This document shows, piece by piece, positions 7,551-15,589 of a stretch of 48,470 bases of DNA (positions are counted from its first letter, which is position 1; the number at the start of each line of letters is the position of its first letter). A model generated the notes under the pieces. It saw nothing but the letters and a program-made list of their open reading frames with translations, was not told the DNA's origin and did not search any database. The stretch covers positions 1-48,470 of the forward strand of contig NZ_PVLV01000074.1 of NCBI RefSeq assembly GCF_002982015.1, written 5' to 3'. This stretch comes from Streptomyces solincola. Its GTDB lineage: Bacteria > Actinomycetota > Actinomycetes > Streptomycetales > Streptomycetaceae. The translations under genes were made by a program, and so were the position numbers.

Positions 7551-8789
7551 TCAGTTCGCGGGGGCGACCGAGGCCAGATAGGCGGCGGCCTTGTCCGGCT
7601 CGTAGAAGAAGTCCTCGAAGTCGCCGGGGTCGTTGAAGCCGTTGGCGAACCGGTCGGCGACCGGCGGGAGCTGCCCGGCCGCGCCGATGAGGTTCAGCAC
7701 GTGCTCCGGCGGGACGCCCAGCATGGCGTTGGTCCACTTGGTGACGTGCCGGGCGGTGTCCCAGTACCGGTCGAACGCCGCCCGCATCCACGCCTCGTCG
7801 AACGGGGCGTCGCCGTGCGCGGTGATGGAGTCCAGGTAGGAGGCGGCGCACTTGGACGCCGAGTTGGAGCCCTGGCCGGTGATCGGGTCGTTGGCGACGA
7901 CGACGTCCGCGACGCCGAGGACCAGCCCGCCGCCGGGCAGCCTGCCGACCGGGTTGCGCACGGTGGGCGCGTACCGGCCGGCGAGGGTGGAGCCGGCGTC
8001 GGTCAGCTCGACCTTGGTGGCCCGGGCGTACTCCCAGGGCGTGTAGCGCTCCATCAGCTCCAGCGTCAGCGCCAGGTGCTCGGAGGGGTCGGTGACGCCC
8101 CGGAAGACGTCCAGCGGGCCGCCGGGCAGGCCCTCCCAGAACAGGATGTCGGCCCGGCCGCCGACGGTCAGGGTCGGCATCACGAACAGCTCGCCGACGC
8201 CCGGCACCAGGTTGCAGCGGACCGCCTCGGTGTCCGGGTGCTCGGGCCGCGGGCCGAGCCCGTGCACGTACGACACGGCCAGGGCGCGCTGCGGCTCGCG
8301 GTACGGCGAACGGGCCGCGTCCCGCTCGAACAGCGACACCAGCTCGCCCTTGCCGGCCGACACCAGCACCAGGTCGTAGGTGCGGGCGAAGTAGTCCAGG
8401 TCGGAGACGGCCGCGCCGTGCACCACGAGCTGGCCGCCGCGCTGGGTGAACACCTCCATCCAGCCGGCCATCTTGACCCGCTGGTCCACGGACTGGGCGA
8501 AGCCGTCCAGCCTGCCGAGCCAGTCGACGGCCCGGGCGCCGTCGGGTGCGGCGACGGAGACGCCCAGGCCCTCGATCCGGGGCGCCTGGTCCTCCCAGAA
8601 GTTCAGGCCGAGGTCGCGCTCGTGCTGGAGGGCGGTGTGGAACATGCACTGCGTGGACATCACCCGGCCGGACCGGACCTCGTCGGCGGTGCGGTTGGAC
8701 ATCAGGGTGACCTCGTAGCCCCGCGACTGGAGTCCGAGGGCGAGCTGGAGCCCGGACTGCCCGGCTCCGACGACGAGTATCTTCCGCAT
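7551..8789 (-). CDS. StyA-type FAD-dependent styrene/indole monooxygenase
   Basis: The 412-residue protein resembles the oxygenase component of two-component styrene/indole monooxygenases, which epoxidise aromatic alkenes with reduced FAD supplied by a separate reductase. An N-terminal Rossmann motif (VVGAGQSGLQLALGL, residues 6-20) and the later FAD-contacting DPITGQGSNSASK are visible; length fits StyA (about 415). It lies 61 bases downstream of cvnD on the same strand, so it is probably transcribed with the conservon, in the position where some conservons carry a cytochrome P450. No flavin reductase gene is in the window. Substrate unknown; styrene itself is unlikely in this context. Confidence 0.85.
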   Translation of the reverse strand: MRKILVVGAGQSGLQLALGLQSRGYEVTLMSNRTADEVRSGRVMSTQCMFHTALQHERDLGLNFWEDQAPRIEGLGVSVAAPDGARAVDWLGRLDGFAQSVDQRVKMAGWMEVFTQRGGQLVVHGAAVSDLDYFARTYDLVLVSAGKGELVSLFERDAARSPYREPQRALAVSYVHGLGPRPEHPDTEAVRCNLVPGVGELFVMPTLTVGGRADILFWEGLPGGPLDVFRGVTDPSEHLALTLELMERYTPWEYARATKVELTDAGSTLAGRYAPTVRNPVGRLPGGGLVLGVADVVVANDPITGQGSNSASKCAASYLDSITAHGDAPFDEAWMRAAFDRYWDTARHVTKWTNAMLGVPPEHVLNLIGAAGQLPPVADRFANGFNDPGDFEDFFYEPDKAAAYLASVAPAN

Positions 8790-8850
8790 CGCGGTCGTTC
8801 TCTTTCTCTGCTGCTGGTGGGGAGGGGTGCTGCCGGGAAGCTGCCCGGAG

Positions 8851-9501
8851 CTATGCGGGGGTGGTCTCCAGGGCGCGGGCGACGAGCGCGAGCAGCGCCT
8901 CGACCACGGTGGCCTTCGACCGGGCGTCCATGAGCACGATCGGCACCCGCGGCGGGACGGTGAGCGCCTCGCGCACGTCCTCGGCCGCGAACAGCTCGCT
9001 GCCGTCGAAGTGGTTGACGGCCACCACGTACGGCAGCCCGCAGCTCTCGAAGTAGTCGAGGGCGGGGAAGCAGTCGGTGAGCCGGCGGGTGTCGGCCAGC
9101 ACCACCGCGCCGATCGCGCCGCGCACCAGGTCGTCCCACATGAACCAGAACCGCTGCTGACCGGGCGTACCGAACAGGTACAGCACCAGGTCGTCGTCGA
9201 GGGTGATCCGGCCGAAGTCCATCGCCACCGTGGTGGTGGTCTTGCCGGGCACCCCGGTGAGGTCGTCGGTCTCCTCGCTCGCCCGGGTCATCAGCGCCTC
9301 GGTCTGGAGCGGGGTGATCTCGGAGACGGACCCCACGAAGGTCGTCTTGCCGACGCCGAAGCCGCCCGCGACCACGACCTTGGTGGCCAGCGGCGCCCGG
9401 GTGTGGTCGAGCTGCCAGGGCTGCTCGCCGTCGTCGGGCACGGGGTCGACGTCGTCCCCGGGGCGGTCCAGCGGCTGTATCTCAGAGACGGCGGAGGCCA
9501 C
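8851..9501 (-). CDS. cvnD: conservon GTPase CvnD (MglA/Ras-like)
   Basis: This 216-residue small GTPase belongs to the conservon family, thought to form a membrane-associated signalling complex with CvnA, CvnB and CvnC. A P-loop (GGFGVGKTTFVGS, about residues 40-52), the switch II region FGTPGQQRFWFMW, and a base-recognition motif NHFD in place of canonical NKxD are visible; that variation is usual in this family. GTG at 9501 overlaps the end of cvnC by 20 bases. Which of the several Streptomyces conservons this represents is not decided here. Confidence 0.92.
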   Translation of the reverse strand: MASAVSEIQPLDRPGDDVDPVPDDGEQPWQLDHTRAPLATKVVVAGGFGVGKTTFVGSVSEITPLQTEALMTRASEETDDLTGVPGKTTTTVAMDFGRITLDDDLVLYLFGTPGQQRFWFMWDDLVRGAIGAVVLADTRRLTDCFPALDYFESCGLPYVVAVNHFDGSELFAAEDVREALTVPPRVPIVLMDARSKATVVEALLALVARALETTPA

Positions 9502-9895
9502 TCAGCACCCTTTCCAGCAGCGCGCGGTCGGGCCGCCCGGCGCTGTGGCCGGTCCCGTACACGCGGATCCTTCCCTGGTCGGCGAGGTCGCTGAGGAGGA
9601 CCCGGACCACGCCCAGGGGCATCCTCAGCCGCGCCGAGATCTCGGCCACCGTCCGCATCCGGCGGCACAGCTCCACGATGGCGCGGCTCTCCGGCATGCC
9701 CCGGGCGGCGGGGCGGTCGGCGGCCGGCGTCTCCAGCGCGGCGACCAGCGTCTCCACCAGCAGCACGTGCCCGAAGCGGGTCCGGCCGCCGGTCAGCGAG
9801 TACGGGCGGACGCGGGCGGGGCGCCGGTCGGCGCCGCGTACCGGCAGCCGGGGGGCGGCGGCGAAGGCCGCGCGCGCGGCGGACACGGCGCTCAT
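9482..9895 (-). CDS. cvnC: conservon protein CvnC (DUF742)
   Basis: A 137-residue DUF742 protein with the conserved N-terminal RPYSLTGGRT motif (about residues 30-39) and a winged-helix-like C-terminal half (EISARLRMPLGVVRVLLSDLADQG). In characterised conservons the protein associates with the other Cvn proteins at the membrane. It overlaps cvnB by four bases (ATGA) and cvnD by 20, which indicates coupled translation. Confidence 0.92.
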   Translation of the reverse strand: MSAVSAARAAFAAAPRLPVRGADRRPARVRPYSLTGGRTRFGHVLLVETLVAALETPAADRPAARGMPESRAIVELCRRMRTVAEISARLRMPLGVVRVLLSDLADQGRIRVYGTGHSAGRPDRALLERVLSGLRRL

Positions 9896-10482
9896 CGGCC
9901 GTCCTCCCGTTCCGTCGACTCCATCGACTGGGCCAGCTCACCGCGGAGTTCGGGGGTCAGGACGTGTCCGGCCCGGCCGACGAACAGCGCCATGTGGTAC
10001 GCCACGACGCTCATGTCGCAGTCCGGCGTGGCGTGCACGCCGAGCAGCGAGCCGTCGCTGATCGACATGACGAAGACGCTGCCCTCCTCCATGGCGACCA
10101 TGGTCTGCTTCACCGCGCCGCCGTCCATCAGCTTGGCCGCGCCGATGGTGAGGCTGGCGATGCCGGAGACGATGGTGGCGAGGTCGGCGGTGGAGCCGCG
10201 CGGTCCGGCGGCGTCGCGGGACGGCAGCGGGCCGTCCGTCCGCTGCCCGCCCCGGCCGGTGTCCGCGGCGCGCGCGGTGGGCGGTCGGTCGTCGGCGCCG
10301 CCGTCGGGCACCGGGTCGGAGGAGAGCAGCAGCAGGCCGTCCGAGGAGACCACGGCGACCGAACGGACCCCGGGCACCTCCTCGACCAGGTTGCCCAGTA
10401 GCCAGTGCAGGTCTCTGGCCTCACGGCTCAGCCCGAACGTGGCGGTTCCCGTCGCTGTGCTGGTGCCGGTCGTCGCAGTCAA
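9892..10482 (-). CDS. cvnB: conservon protein CvnB (Roadblock/LC7)
   Basis: This 196-residue protein has a Roadblock/LC7 domain, visible as DLHWLLGNLVEEVPGV...AVVSSDGLLLLSS near the N terminus and a second half with the LLGVHATPDCDMSVVAYHMALF segment. In this family the protein acts as a partner or regulator of the CvnD GTPase. An insert rich in Pro, Ala and Arg (about residues 58-100) splits the domain. The start is a TTG at 10482 overlapping the cvnA stop (TTGA), with an excellent AGGAGG SD 7 bases upstream that decides it. Confidence 0.9.
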   Translation of the reverse strand: MTATTGTSTATGTATFGLSREARDLHWLLGNLVEEVPGVRSVAVVSSDGLLLLSSDPVPDGGADDRPPTARAADTGRGGQRTDGPLPSRDAAGPRGSTADLATIVSGIASLTIGAAKLMDGGAVKQTMVAMEEGSVFVMSISDGSLLGVHATPDCDMSVVAYHMALFVGRAGHVLTPELRGELAQSMESTEREDGR

Positions 10483-13346
10483 CCGCGTGCCTCCTCGACT
10501 GTCTCCCCCGTCTCCTCGGCGCGCGCGCCCTGCGCACGTGCCGCTTCCCGGTGTACTGCTTCCTCCGTCTGCGGGCCGGTCCGGCCGGCCCCCTCGTGCG
10601 TCTCCGCCCGCTCGGCGGCGGCGATCTCCGCCTCGACGTCCCGCCGGCCGTCCTTGGCCCCCTGCTGGAACCCGCCCAGCCTGCGCCGCAGCGCCTCGGC
10701 GTCCACCCCGCCGGCGCGCCCGGCGGCCGGCGCGGACGGCGCGACCACCCGGGGCGTGCGCTTGGGCAGCCCCTTGTCGGTGACCCGCTCCCAGCGCGGC
10801 TCGTGCGGGCGGCGGTGCTCGTCGTGCTCGGCCGGGGCGGGCTCGTCATCGGCGGCGTCGCTCGCCTCCGCCGTCGTCGGCTCCCGATCCGGCTCCGGCT
10901 CCGGCTCTGCCTGTGCGTGCGTCTCGTCCGCCGCCTCGGAGTCGGCCGCCACGGGGTCGGAGGCCGGGCGGGGCAGCCGGACCTGGAGCGTCGTCTCGCC
11001 GGCGACGGGCTCCGCGTCCTCGGGCGCGTCCTCGGGCGCCTCCTCGACCGTCGCCTCGGGCTCCTTGGACGGCGGCGTCTCCTGGCGGTCGCGGGCGCCG
11101 GGCAGGGCGTTGGAGTTGGCTTCGGCGGTCGAGCCGGGCAGGTTGAGCGGCGGCCCGGTGACGGTCTCGACGGGCGGGGCCTCGGCGAGCAGCGCGGGCG
11201 GCAGGACGGCGAGCGCGATCAGGCCGCCGCCCTGCTCCGGGGCGCGCAGCTCCACCCGTACGCCGTGCCGGGCCGCGAGCAGCGCGGTGACCCGCATCCC
11301 CAGCCCCGTACCGCCGTCCGCACCGGCGTCCGCGCCTGGTTCGGCGAGGCGGGCGTTCAGCTCGGCGAGGCGCTCCGGCGGCGCCCCTATCCCGGTGTCC
11401 TCCACCGAGACGACGATCTCGCCGCTCTCCAGCGCCCGGGCGGAGAGCTGGGCCTTGGCTTCCGGCGGCGAGAACGAGGTGGCGTTCTCCAGCAGTTCGG
11501 CGAGCAGGTGGCTGAGGTCGTCGGCGGCGAAGCCGGCGATGTGGGCGTGCGGCGGCAGGGCCTGGATGACGACCCGCTCGTAGCGCTCGATCTCGCTGAC
11601 CGCGGCGCGCGCCACGTCCACCAGCGGCACCGGGTCCTGGTGGGCGTGGTGGTGCTCGTGGCCGGCGAGGACCAGCAGGTTCTCGCTGTGCCGGCGCATC
11701 ACGGTGGCCAGGTGGTCCAGCCTGAAGAGGGTGGCGAGCCGGTCCGGGTCCTGCTCGCGCTCCTCCATCTGCTCGATGACGCCGAGCTGGCGCTCGACCA
11801 GGCCGAGGGTGCGCAGCGAGAGGTTGACGGTGTCGGGCCGGCCGGAGTCCCGCAGCCGGGCCAGTTCGGCGGTGAGCGCCGCGATCTCGGCGGTGCGTTC
11901 GGTGGCGTCGGCGCGGTGCGCGGCCAGCTGGGCGGCGAGCGCCTCGCGCTCCGTCTCCGCGGCCTCGGCCCGCTTCCGGGCGGTCCGGGCGGCCCCCTGG
12001 AGCGGCTCGGGGGCGGGGGCGGGCTGCTGGGCGGCCGAGGCCCGCTCGGCGAGGACGGCGAGCTTGCCGTGCAGGGTGTTCAGCGACCGTACGACCTGGG
12101 CGAACTCGTCGTTGCGGCCGGTGAAGCGGACCGGCTCCTCGGCCTGCGGGGCGGGGGCCTCGGCGAGCCGGGCGGCGCCTCGGCGCAGGACGGACAGCGG
12201 CCGGGTGAGGCTGCGGGCGACGGCGGTGGAGATGGCGATGGCGAGCAGCAGCAGGACGCCGAGGGCGGCGACCCGCAGTTCCAGACCGGTGACGTCGTCG
12301 TCGCGCAGCCGTTCCATCCGGGCGATCTCGTCGGTGGCGAGCGCGGATTCGACGCCCCGCATCTGCTCGATCCGGGCGGTCAGCGCGGCGTCGAGCTTCT
12401 CGGGGTCGGTGGCGCGTTCGGCGTCGGTCAGCGCGGGGGCGTCGGTGAGGCGGGCGAGGAAGCCGTCGGCGGTGGTGACGTCGGGGCCGGTGACGGTGGC
12501 GGCGAGGCGTTCGCGGGCCGAGGCGGGCGCGGCCTGGCCGAAGTCGGCGAGCGCGGCCTGTTCCCGGACGCGGGACTGCTGGGCGGCGGTGGTGAGTTCG
12601 CCGCGGGTGCGGCCGGCGGCCTCGCCGGCCGGGTCGGGCGCGGGGACGAAGCGGCCGGTGGCGGGGTCGTAGACGGTCTGGCCGCTCTTCTCGCCGGGCG
12701 TGGCGAGCGCGGCGAGCAGCAGGCCGCGGGTGGCGGACGCCTGGTCGGCGGCCTGGCCGAGTTCGGCGAGGGCGCGGGCCCCGGAGCCGGCCTCAGCGGC
12801 GCGGGCCGGGACGCGGTCGGCCAGCTCGGCGGAGAGGGTCAGCAGCTTGCCGACGACCCTGGTGTACGCGCGGTGGGCGGCGGTGGCGGTGTCGTCGCCG
12901 GTGAGGGCGGTACGCCGGATGTCGCCGACGCCGGCCAGTTCGCGGCGCAGGTCGGCGGGGGCGGTCTCGCGAATCTCGCTGATCTGCCGGTCGACGCGGG
13001 CGCTGAGGGCCCGGTCCACGGCGGCGGGCCGCGCCGGTGCGCCCGCCTCGGCGGGCGGCTGCTCGCCACGGCCGGCGGCGACGTACGCGGTGACGTCGTC
13101 GCGCTCGTCGGCCAGGGAGTGGGCGAGGGTGACGGCCTGCCGGTTCAGTTCGGCGCGGGTGACCAGGGCCTGGGAGTCGTTGAGGTCCTGGGAGGCGGTG
13201 AGGAGCATGGGGGCGCCGGCGGCCAGGACGGTGAGGCCGGTGAGGGCGACTCCGATGACGAGCCGGCTCCGTACGCGCTTGCGGCGGCCGCCCGGTGCGT
13301 GGGGATCGCCGGGGGTGTCACTGCGCTTCTGCACCGATGCTCGCAT
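10479..13346 (-). CDS. cvnA: conservon sensor kinase-like protein CvnA
   Basis: This 955-residue protein is a membrane sensor with an orphan-type kinase domain. Two membrane segments (about residues 25-47 and 355-377) bracket an extracytoplasmic helical domain like nitrate/nitrite-sensing (NIT) domains. HAMP follows (about 378-430), then a coiled coil, a dimerisation segment with LDHLATVMRRHSENLL, and an HATPase domain (about 590-720) with N (LLENATSF), G1 (DTGIGA) and G2 (GTGLGM) boxes. The last ~225 residues are a Pro/Glu/Ala-rich disordered tail. No cognate response regulator is adjacent, as usual for conservons. The ATG at 13346 has AGGA too close upstream; GTG at 13334 is an alternative. 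Confidence 0.9.
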   Translation of the reverse strand: MRASVQKRSDTPGDPHAPGGRRKRVRSRLVIGVALTGLTVLAAGAPMLLTASQDLNDSQALVTRAELNRQAVTLAHSLADERDDVTAYVAAGRGEQPPAEAGAPARPAAVDRALSARVDRQISEIRETAPADLRRELAGVGDIRRTALTGDDTATAAHRAYTRVVGKLLTLSAELADRVPARAAEAGSGARALAELGQAADQASATRGLLLAALATPGEKSGQTVYDPATGRFVPAPDPAGEAAGRTRGELTTAAQQSRVREQAALADFGQAAPASARERLAATVTGPDVTTADGFLARLTDAPALTDAERATDPEKLDAALTARIEQMRGVESALATDEIARMERLRDDDVTGLELRVAALGVLLLLAIAISTAVARSLTRPLSVLRRGAARLAEAPAPQAEEPVRFTGRNDEFAQVVRSLNTLHGKLAVLAERASAAQQPAPAPEPLQGAARTARKRAEAAETEREALAAQLAAHRADATERTAEIAALTAELARLRDSGRPDTVNLSLRTLGLVERQLGVIEQMEEREQDPDRLATLFRLDHLATVMRRHSENLLVLAGHEHHHAHQDPVPLVDVARAAVSEIERYERVVIQALPPHAHIAGFAADDLSHLLAELLENATSFSPPEAKAQLSARALESGEIVVSVEDTGIGAPPERLAELNARLAEPGADAGADGGTGLGMRVTALLAARHGVRVELRAPEQGGGLIALAVLPPALLAEAPPVETVTGPPLNLPGSTAEANSNALPGARDRQETPPSKEPEATVEEAPEDAPEDAEPVAGETTLQVRLPRPASDPVAADSEAADETHAQAEPEPEPDREPTTAEASDAADDEPAPAEHDEHRRPHEPRWERVTDKGLPKRTPRVVAPSAPAAGRAGGVDAEALRRRLGGFQQGAKDGRRDVEAEIAAAERAETHEGAGRTGPQTEEAVHREAARAQGARAEETGETVEEARG

Positions 13347-13462
13347 TCCTGGAAACGAGAGGTGACGGCCGGTCACCACCGGGCGCTCACCTCTGGTACG
13401 GCTTCCGACCTTGGCAGCGCCGCCGCGGGGAACGCACGCGTCGGCCTCTTGGCCACCTGAAC

Positions 13463-13496
13463 GAGTGAACAACACTCCGGAGTTGGCGAACAACTC
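13463..13496. promoter_or_regulatory. two adjacent inverted repeats upstream of cvnA
   Basis: GAGTG-AACAA-CACTC (13463-13477) and GAGTTG-GCGAA-CAACTC (13480-13496) lie side by side, centres 18 bp apart, and share a GAACAAC word. ACTCCGGAGT between them (13474-13483) is itself a palindrome. The position, 117-151 bases before the cvnA start and within the 349-base gap to the divergent phosphatase gene, suggests an operator for the conservon. The rest of that gap (13347-13695) shows no gene. Confidence 0.5.
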
Positions 13497-13695
13497 GGGC
13501 GGGCGCCCGGCGCGCGGCCCGGCGCGCACGCGGGTTGAAAGTTCGTCGGGGGCTTTGGCAGGATGCGCGCCCGCATCCCGCCGGCTTCTGCCGGGTGCGC
13601 CCCGCCTGCCCGCCTGACCAGCCACGACCCCGCCGCCCGGGGCGGGACGGGGCGGGCGTCCCCCGGCGCCGGGGGTCTCCGGCAGACTGGCCCCC

Positions 13696-14472
13696 ATGCA
13701 TGCTGAGATCGCGTCGGCCCCGGCCGCGCCGGAACGGCCCAACGAGGACTGGGTGTCGGTGGCGGGTCCGGCGGACGGCCAGGGCGGTGCGCTGGTGCTG
13801 CTGGACGGGGTGACGCCGCCGCTGGACGACGACGGATGCGCGCACTCGGTGCCGTGGTTCGTCACCCGGCTGGGTGGCGCACTGACCGAACTGTCCACTT
13901 CGCGGCGCGACCTGACCCTGGCTGAGGTGCTGGCGGAGTCGATCCGGCGCACCGCGGACGCCCACCGCTCCACGTGTGACCTTTCTCACGTTCGCACGCC
14001 GCAGGCAACCGTGGTCGTCGCCCGCTGGGACGCGGTGGAGCTGGAGTACCTGGTGCTCGCCGACTCCGTGCTGCTGCTCCGGGCGCCCGGCGGCGCGGTC
14101 CGGGCCGTGCTGGACGACCGCCTGGCCCGCCTCCCCGCCTCGTCCCTCGTCTCCCACGCCGTCGTGGACTCCACCGTCCGCAACCGCGAGGGCGGCTTCT
14201 TCACCGCCGCCGCCGATCCCTCGGTGGCCGCCCGTGCGGTGACCGGCTCGGTGCCGCGGTCCGAGGTGGCGGCCCTGGCCGCGCTGAGCGACGGGGCCTC
14301 CCGCTGGACCGAGCTGTTCGCCGCCGGCGACTGGGCCGACTGCCTGGAGGTGCTGCGCACCGAGGGCCCCCGCTCCCTGATCGCCCGGGTCCGCGCCCTG
14401 GAGCAGTCCCCGCCCCTCCCCGTCCGCGGCAAGACCCACGACGACGCCACAGCGGCGTACGTCCAGTGGTGA
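13696..14472 (+). CDS. PP2C-like serine/threonine phosphatase domain protein
   Basis: The 258-residue protein carries the PP2C motif series in order: NEDWV near residue 16, VLLDGV near 35, PQATVVVARWD near 101, ADSVLLL near 120, LSDGASRW near 197 and HDDATAAYV at the end. These Asp residues bind the two catalytic metals, so activity is plausible, although the glycine-rich GDSR loop is changed to ADSV. Target unknown. It is divergent from cvnA and converges on a marR gene 19 bases away. CAGACT lies 7 bases before the ATG and no SD is visible, so the transcript may be leaderless. Confidence 0.82.
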   Translation: MHAEIASAPAAPERPNEDWVSVAGPADGQGGALVLLDGVTPPLDDDGCAHSVPWFVTRLGGALTELSTSRRDLTLAEVLAESIRRTADAHRSTCDLSHVRTPQATVVVARWDAVELEYLVLADSVLLLRAPGGAVRAVLDDRLARLPASSLVSHAVVDSTVRNREGGFFTAAADPSVAARAVTGSVPRSEVAALAALSDGASRWTELFAAGDWADCLEVLRTEGPRSLIARVRALEQSPPLPVRGKTHDDATAAYVQW

Positions 14473-14491
14473 CCGTCCCCGCCCGGCCCCC

Positions 14492-14959
14492 TCAGTCCTC
14501 CGCGCCCGCGTTCAACTGGCGCAGCAGTCTGGCCAGTTCGGCGACCTCGGCGCGGTCCCAGCTCGCGAGCGTGCGCTTGTAGCGGGCGCGGCGGGCGTCG
14601 CGCACCCGGTGGAAGCGGGTGCGACCCTCCTCGGTGAGCCGGACCAGCGAGGCGCGCCCGTCGGCCGGGTCCGGGTCGCGGGCCACCAGCCCCAGGTCCT
14701 CCAGGGCGCGGAGCTGCCGGCTCATGGTGGCCTTGCCGACCCCGAAGTAGCCGGCCAGCGCCGTGGCCCGCTGGGTGCCGGCGTCGGCGAGCCGCACCAG
14801 CAGCCCGTACGCGGCCGGCTCCAGGTCCGGGTGCACCTCGCGGGCCATCTCGCCCGAGGAGGCCCGGGCCCGCCGCAGGAAGACCGCCAGCTCCCGCTCC
14901 AGCGCCAGGAACTCCTGCTCCCCCGCCGCCGCGCCCCGCCCCGTACCGCTCTCCCGCAC
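14492..14959 (-). CDS. MarR-family transcriptional regulator
   Basis: A 155-residue winged-helix protein. The recognition region reads TALAGYFGVGKATMSRQLRALEDLGLV (first part about residues 68-85), followed by the wing with ARDPDPADGRASLVRLTEEG, a classic MarR DxRxxxxxLT-type pattern. MarR proteins are usually dimeric repressors released by small phenolic or oxidising ligands. GTG at 14959 has a GAGGGG SD 7 bases upstream; the open frame extends much further 5' but that part is Arg/Ala-rich and not coding. The divergent side has no partner; the upstream gene is a same-strand Rid-family gene 101 bases away. Confidence 0.88.
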   Translation of the reverse strand: MRESGTGRGAAAGEQEFLALERELAVFLRRARASSGEMAREVHPDLEPAAYGLLVRLADAGTQRATALAGYFGVGKATMSRQLRALEDLGLVARDPDPADGRASLVRLTEEGRTRFHRVRDARRARYKRTLASWDRAEVAELARLLRQLNAGAED

Positions 14960-15060
14960 CTCAGCACCCCTCGCACGCTCACGGCCCACCGGATGTGTCC
15001 CCGCCACGGACGACCGTCCCCGCGGCGCGGCCCCAGTATTTCCCAGCCGGGCCCCGGCCT

Positions 15061-15480
15061 TCACTCCGGCAGCGCGGCGGTGAGGTCCACCTCCACGAGC
15101 TGCCCCTCGTAGCCGAGCTGGGCGACGCCGAGCAGCGTGCTCGCGGTGGTGAACGCCTCGCCGATGACCGAACGCCTCAGCCGGCCCCAGGTCTCCGCGA
15201 GCACCGCCTGCCGGGGGCTGGCCACGTAGATCACCGACCGCACCACGTCCTGCGGCCGCGCCCCGACGGCCTCCAGCGCCTTCAGCGCGTTCGCCGCCAC
15301 CTGCTCGACCTGCGCGTCGAGGTCTCCCTGCCCCACCACGGCGCCGCCCTCCCCGACCGGGCACTGCCCGGCCAGGTACGCGGTCCGCCCCGCCTCCACG
15401 ACGGTGACGTGGTGGTAGCCGGGAGTGCCGTGCAGATTCTCGGGGTTGAGCCGGGCGATGCGCCCGCCGGAAGTCGCCAT
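15061..15480 (-). CDS. RidA/YjgF/YER057c-family protein lacking the usual arginine
   Basis: This 139-residue protein has the Rid fold signature: a LAGQCPV strand near residue 38, the ALEAVGARPQDVVRSVIYV helix-strand segment near 88-106, and a C-terminal VEVDLTAALP. RidA enzymes hydrolyse reactive enamines/imines using an arginine in a PARS-like motif; here the matching stretch reads FTTASTLLGVA, with no arginine. It therefore belongs to one of the Arg-less Rid subfamilies or is not an iminase. The ATG at 15480 is 6 bases after CAGACT with no SD. Confidence 0.85.
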   Translation of the reverse strand: MATSGGRIARLNPENLHGTPGYHHVTVVEAGRTAYLAGQCPVGEGGAVVGQGDLDAQVEQVAANALKALEAVGARPQDVVRSVIYVASPRQAVLAETWGRLRRSVIGEAFTTASTLLGVAQLGYEGQLVEVDLTAALPE

Positions 15481-15486
15481 GCCCCG

Positions 15487-15492
15487 AGTCTG
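15487..15492 (-). promoter_or_regulatory. candidate -10 element, leaderless start of the Rid gene
   Basis: On the minus strand CAGACT is followed by 6 bases and the ATG at 15480. No SD is present. The hexamer departs from TANNNT at its first base, so confidence is limited. Confidence 0.35.
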
Positions 15493-15533
15493 CCGTCCCC
15501 CCGGGCCCGGCGGTACCGGCTTTCCCGGACACG

Positions 15534-15566
15534 CCTGACCCCCGGCGCCGTCCGCCGGGGGTCAGG
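15534..15566 (-). terminator. 14-bp perfect hairpin after the M4 peptidase gene
   Basis: CCTGACCCCCGGCG (15534-15547) and its exact complement (15553-15566) form a 14-bp GC-rich stem around a 5-base loop. It lies 24 bases past the stop of the M4 peptidase gene and before the Rid gene on the same strand, so it probably ends the peptidase transcript. No U tract follows, as is common in Streptomyces. Confidence 0.75.
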
Positions 15567-15589
15567 GGCAACAGGGGTTCTGCCGGTGG

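Noticed and set aside
10551..13460. 969-codon frame antisense to cvnA
   Set aside because: Gly-rich shadow; cvnA motifs are on the minus strand.
14960..15571. N-terminal extension of the MarR protein
   Set aside because: The frame is open to 15571 but this part overlaps the Rid gene and has shadow composition; GTG 14959 has a good SD.
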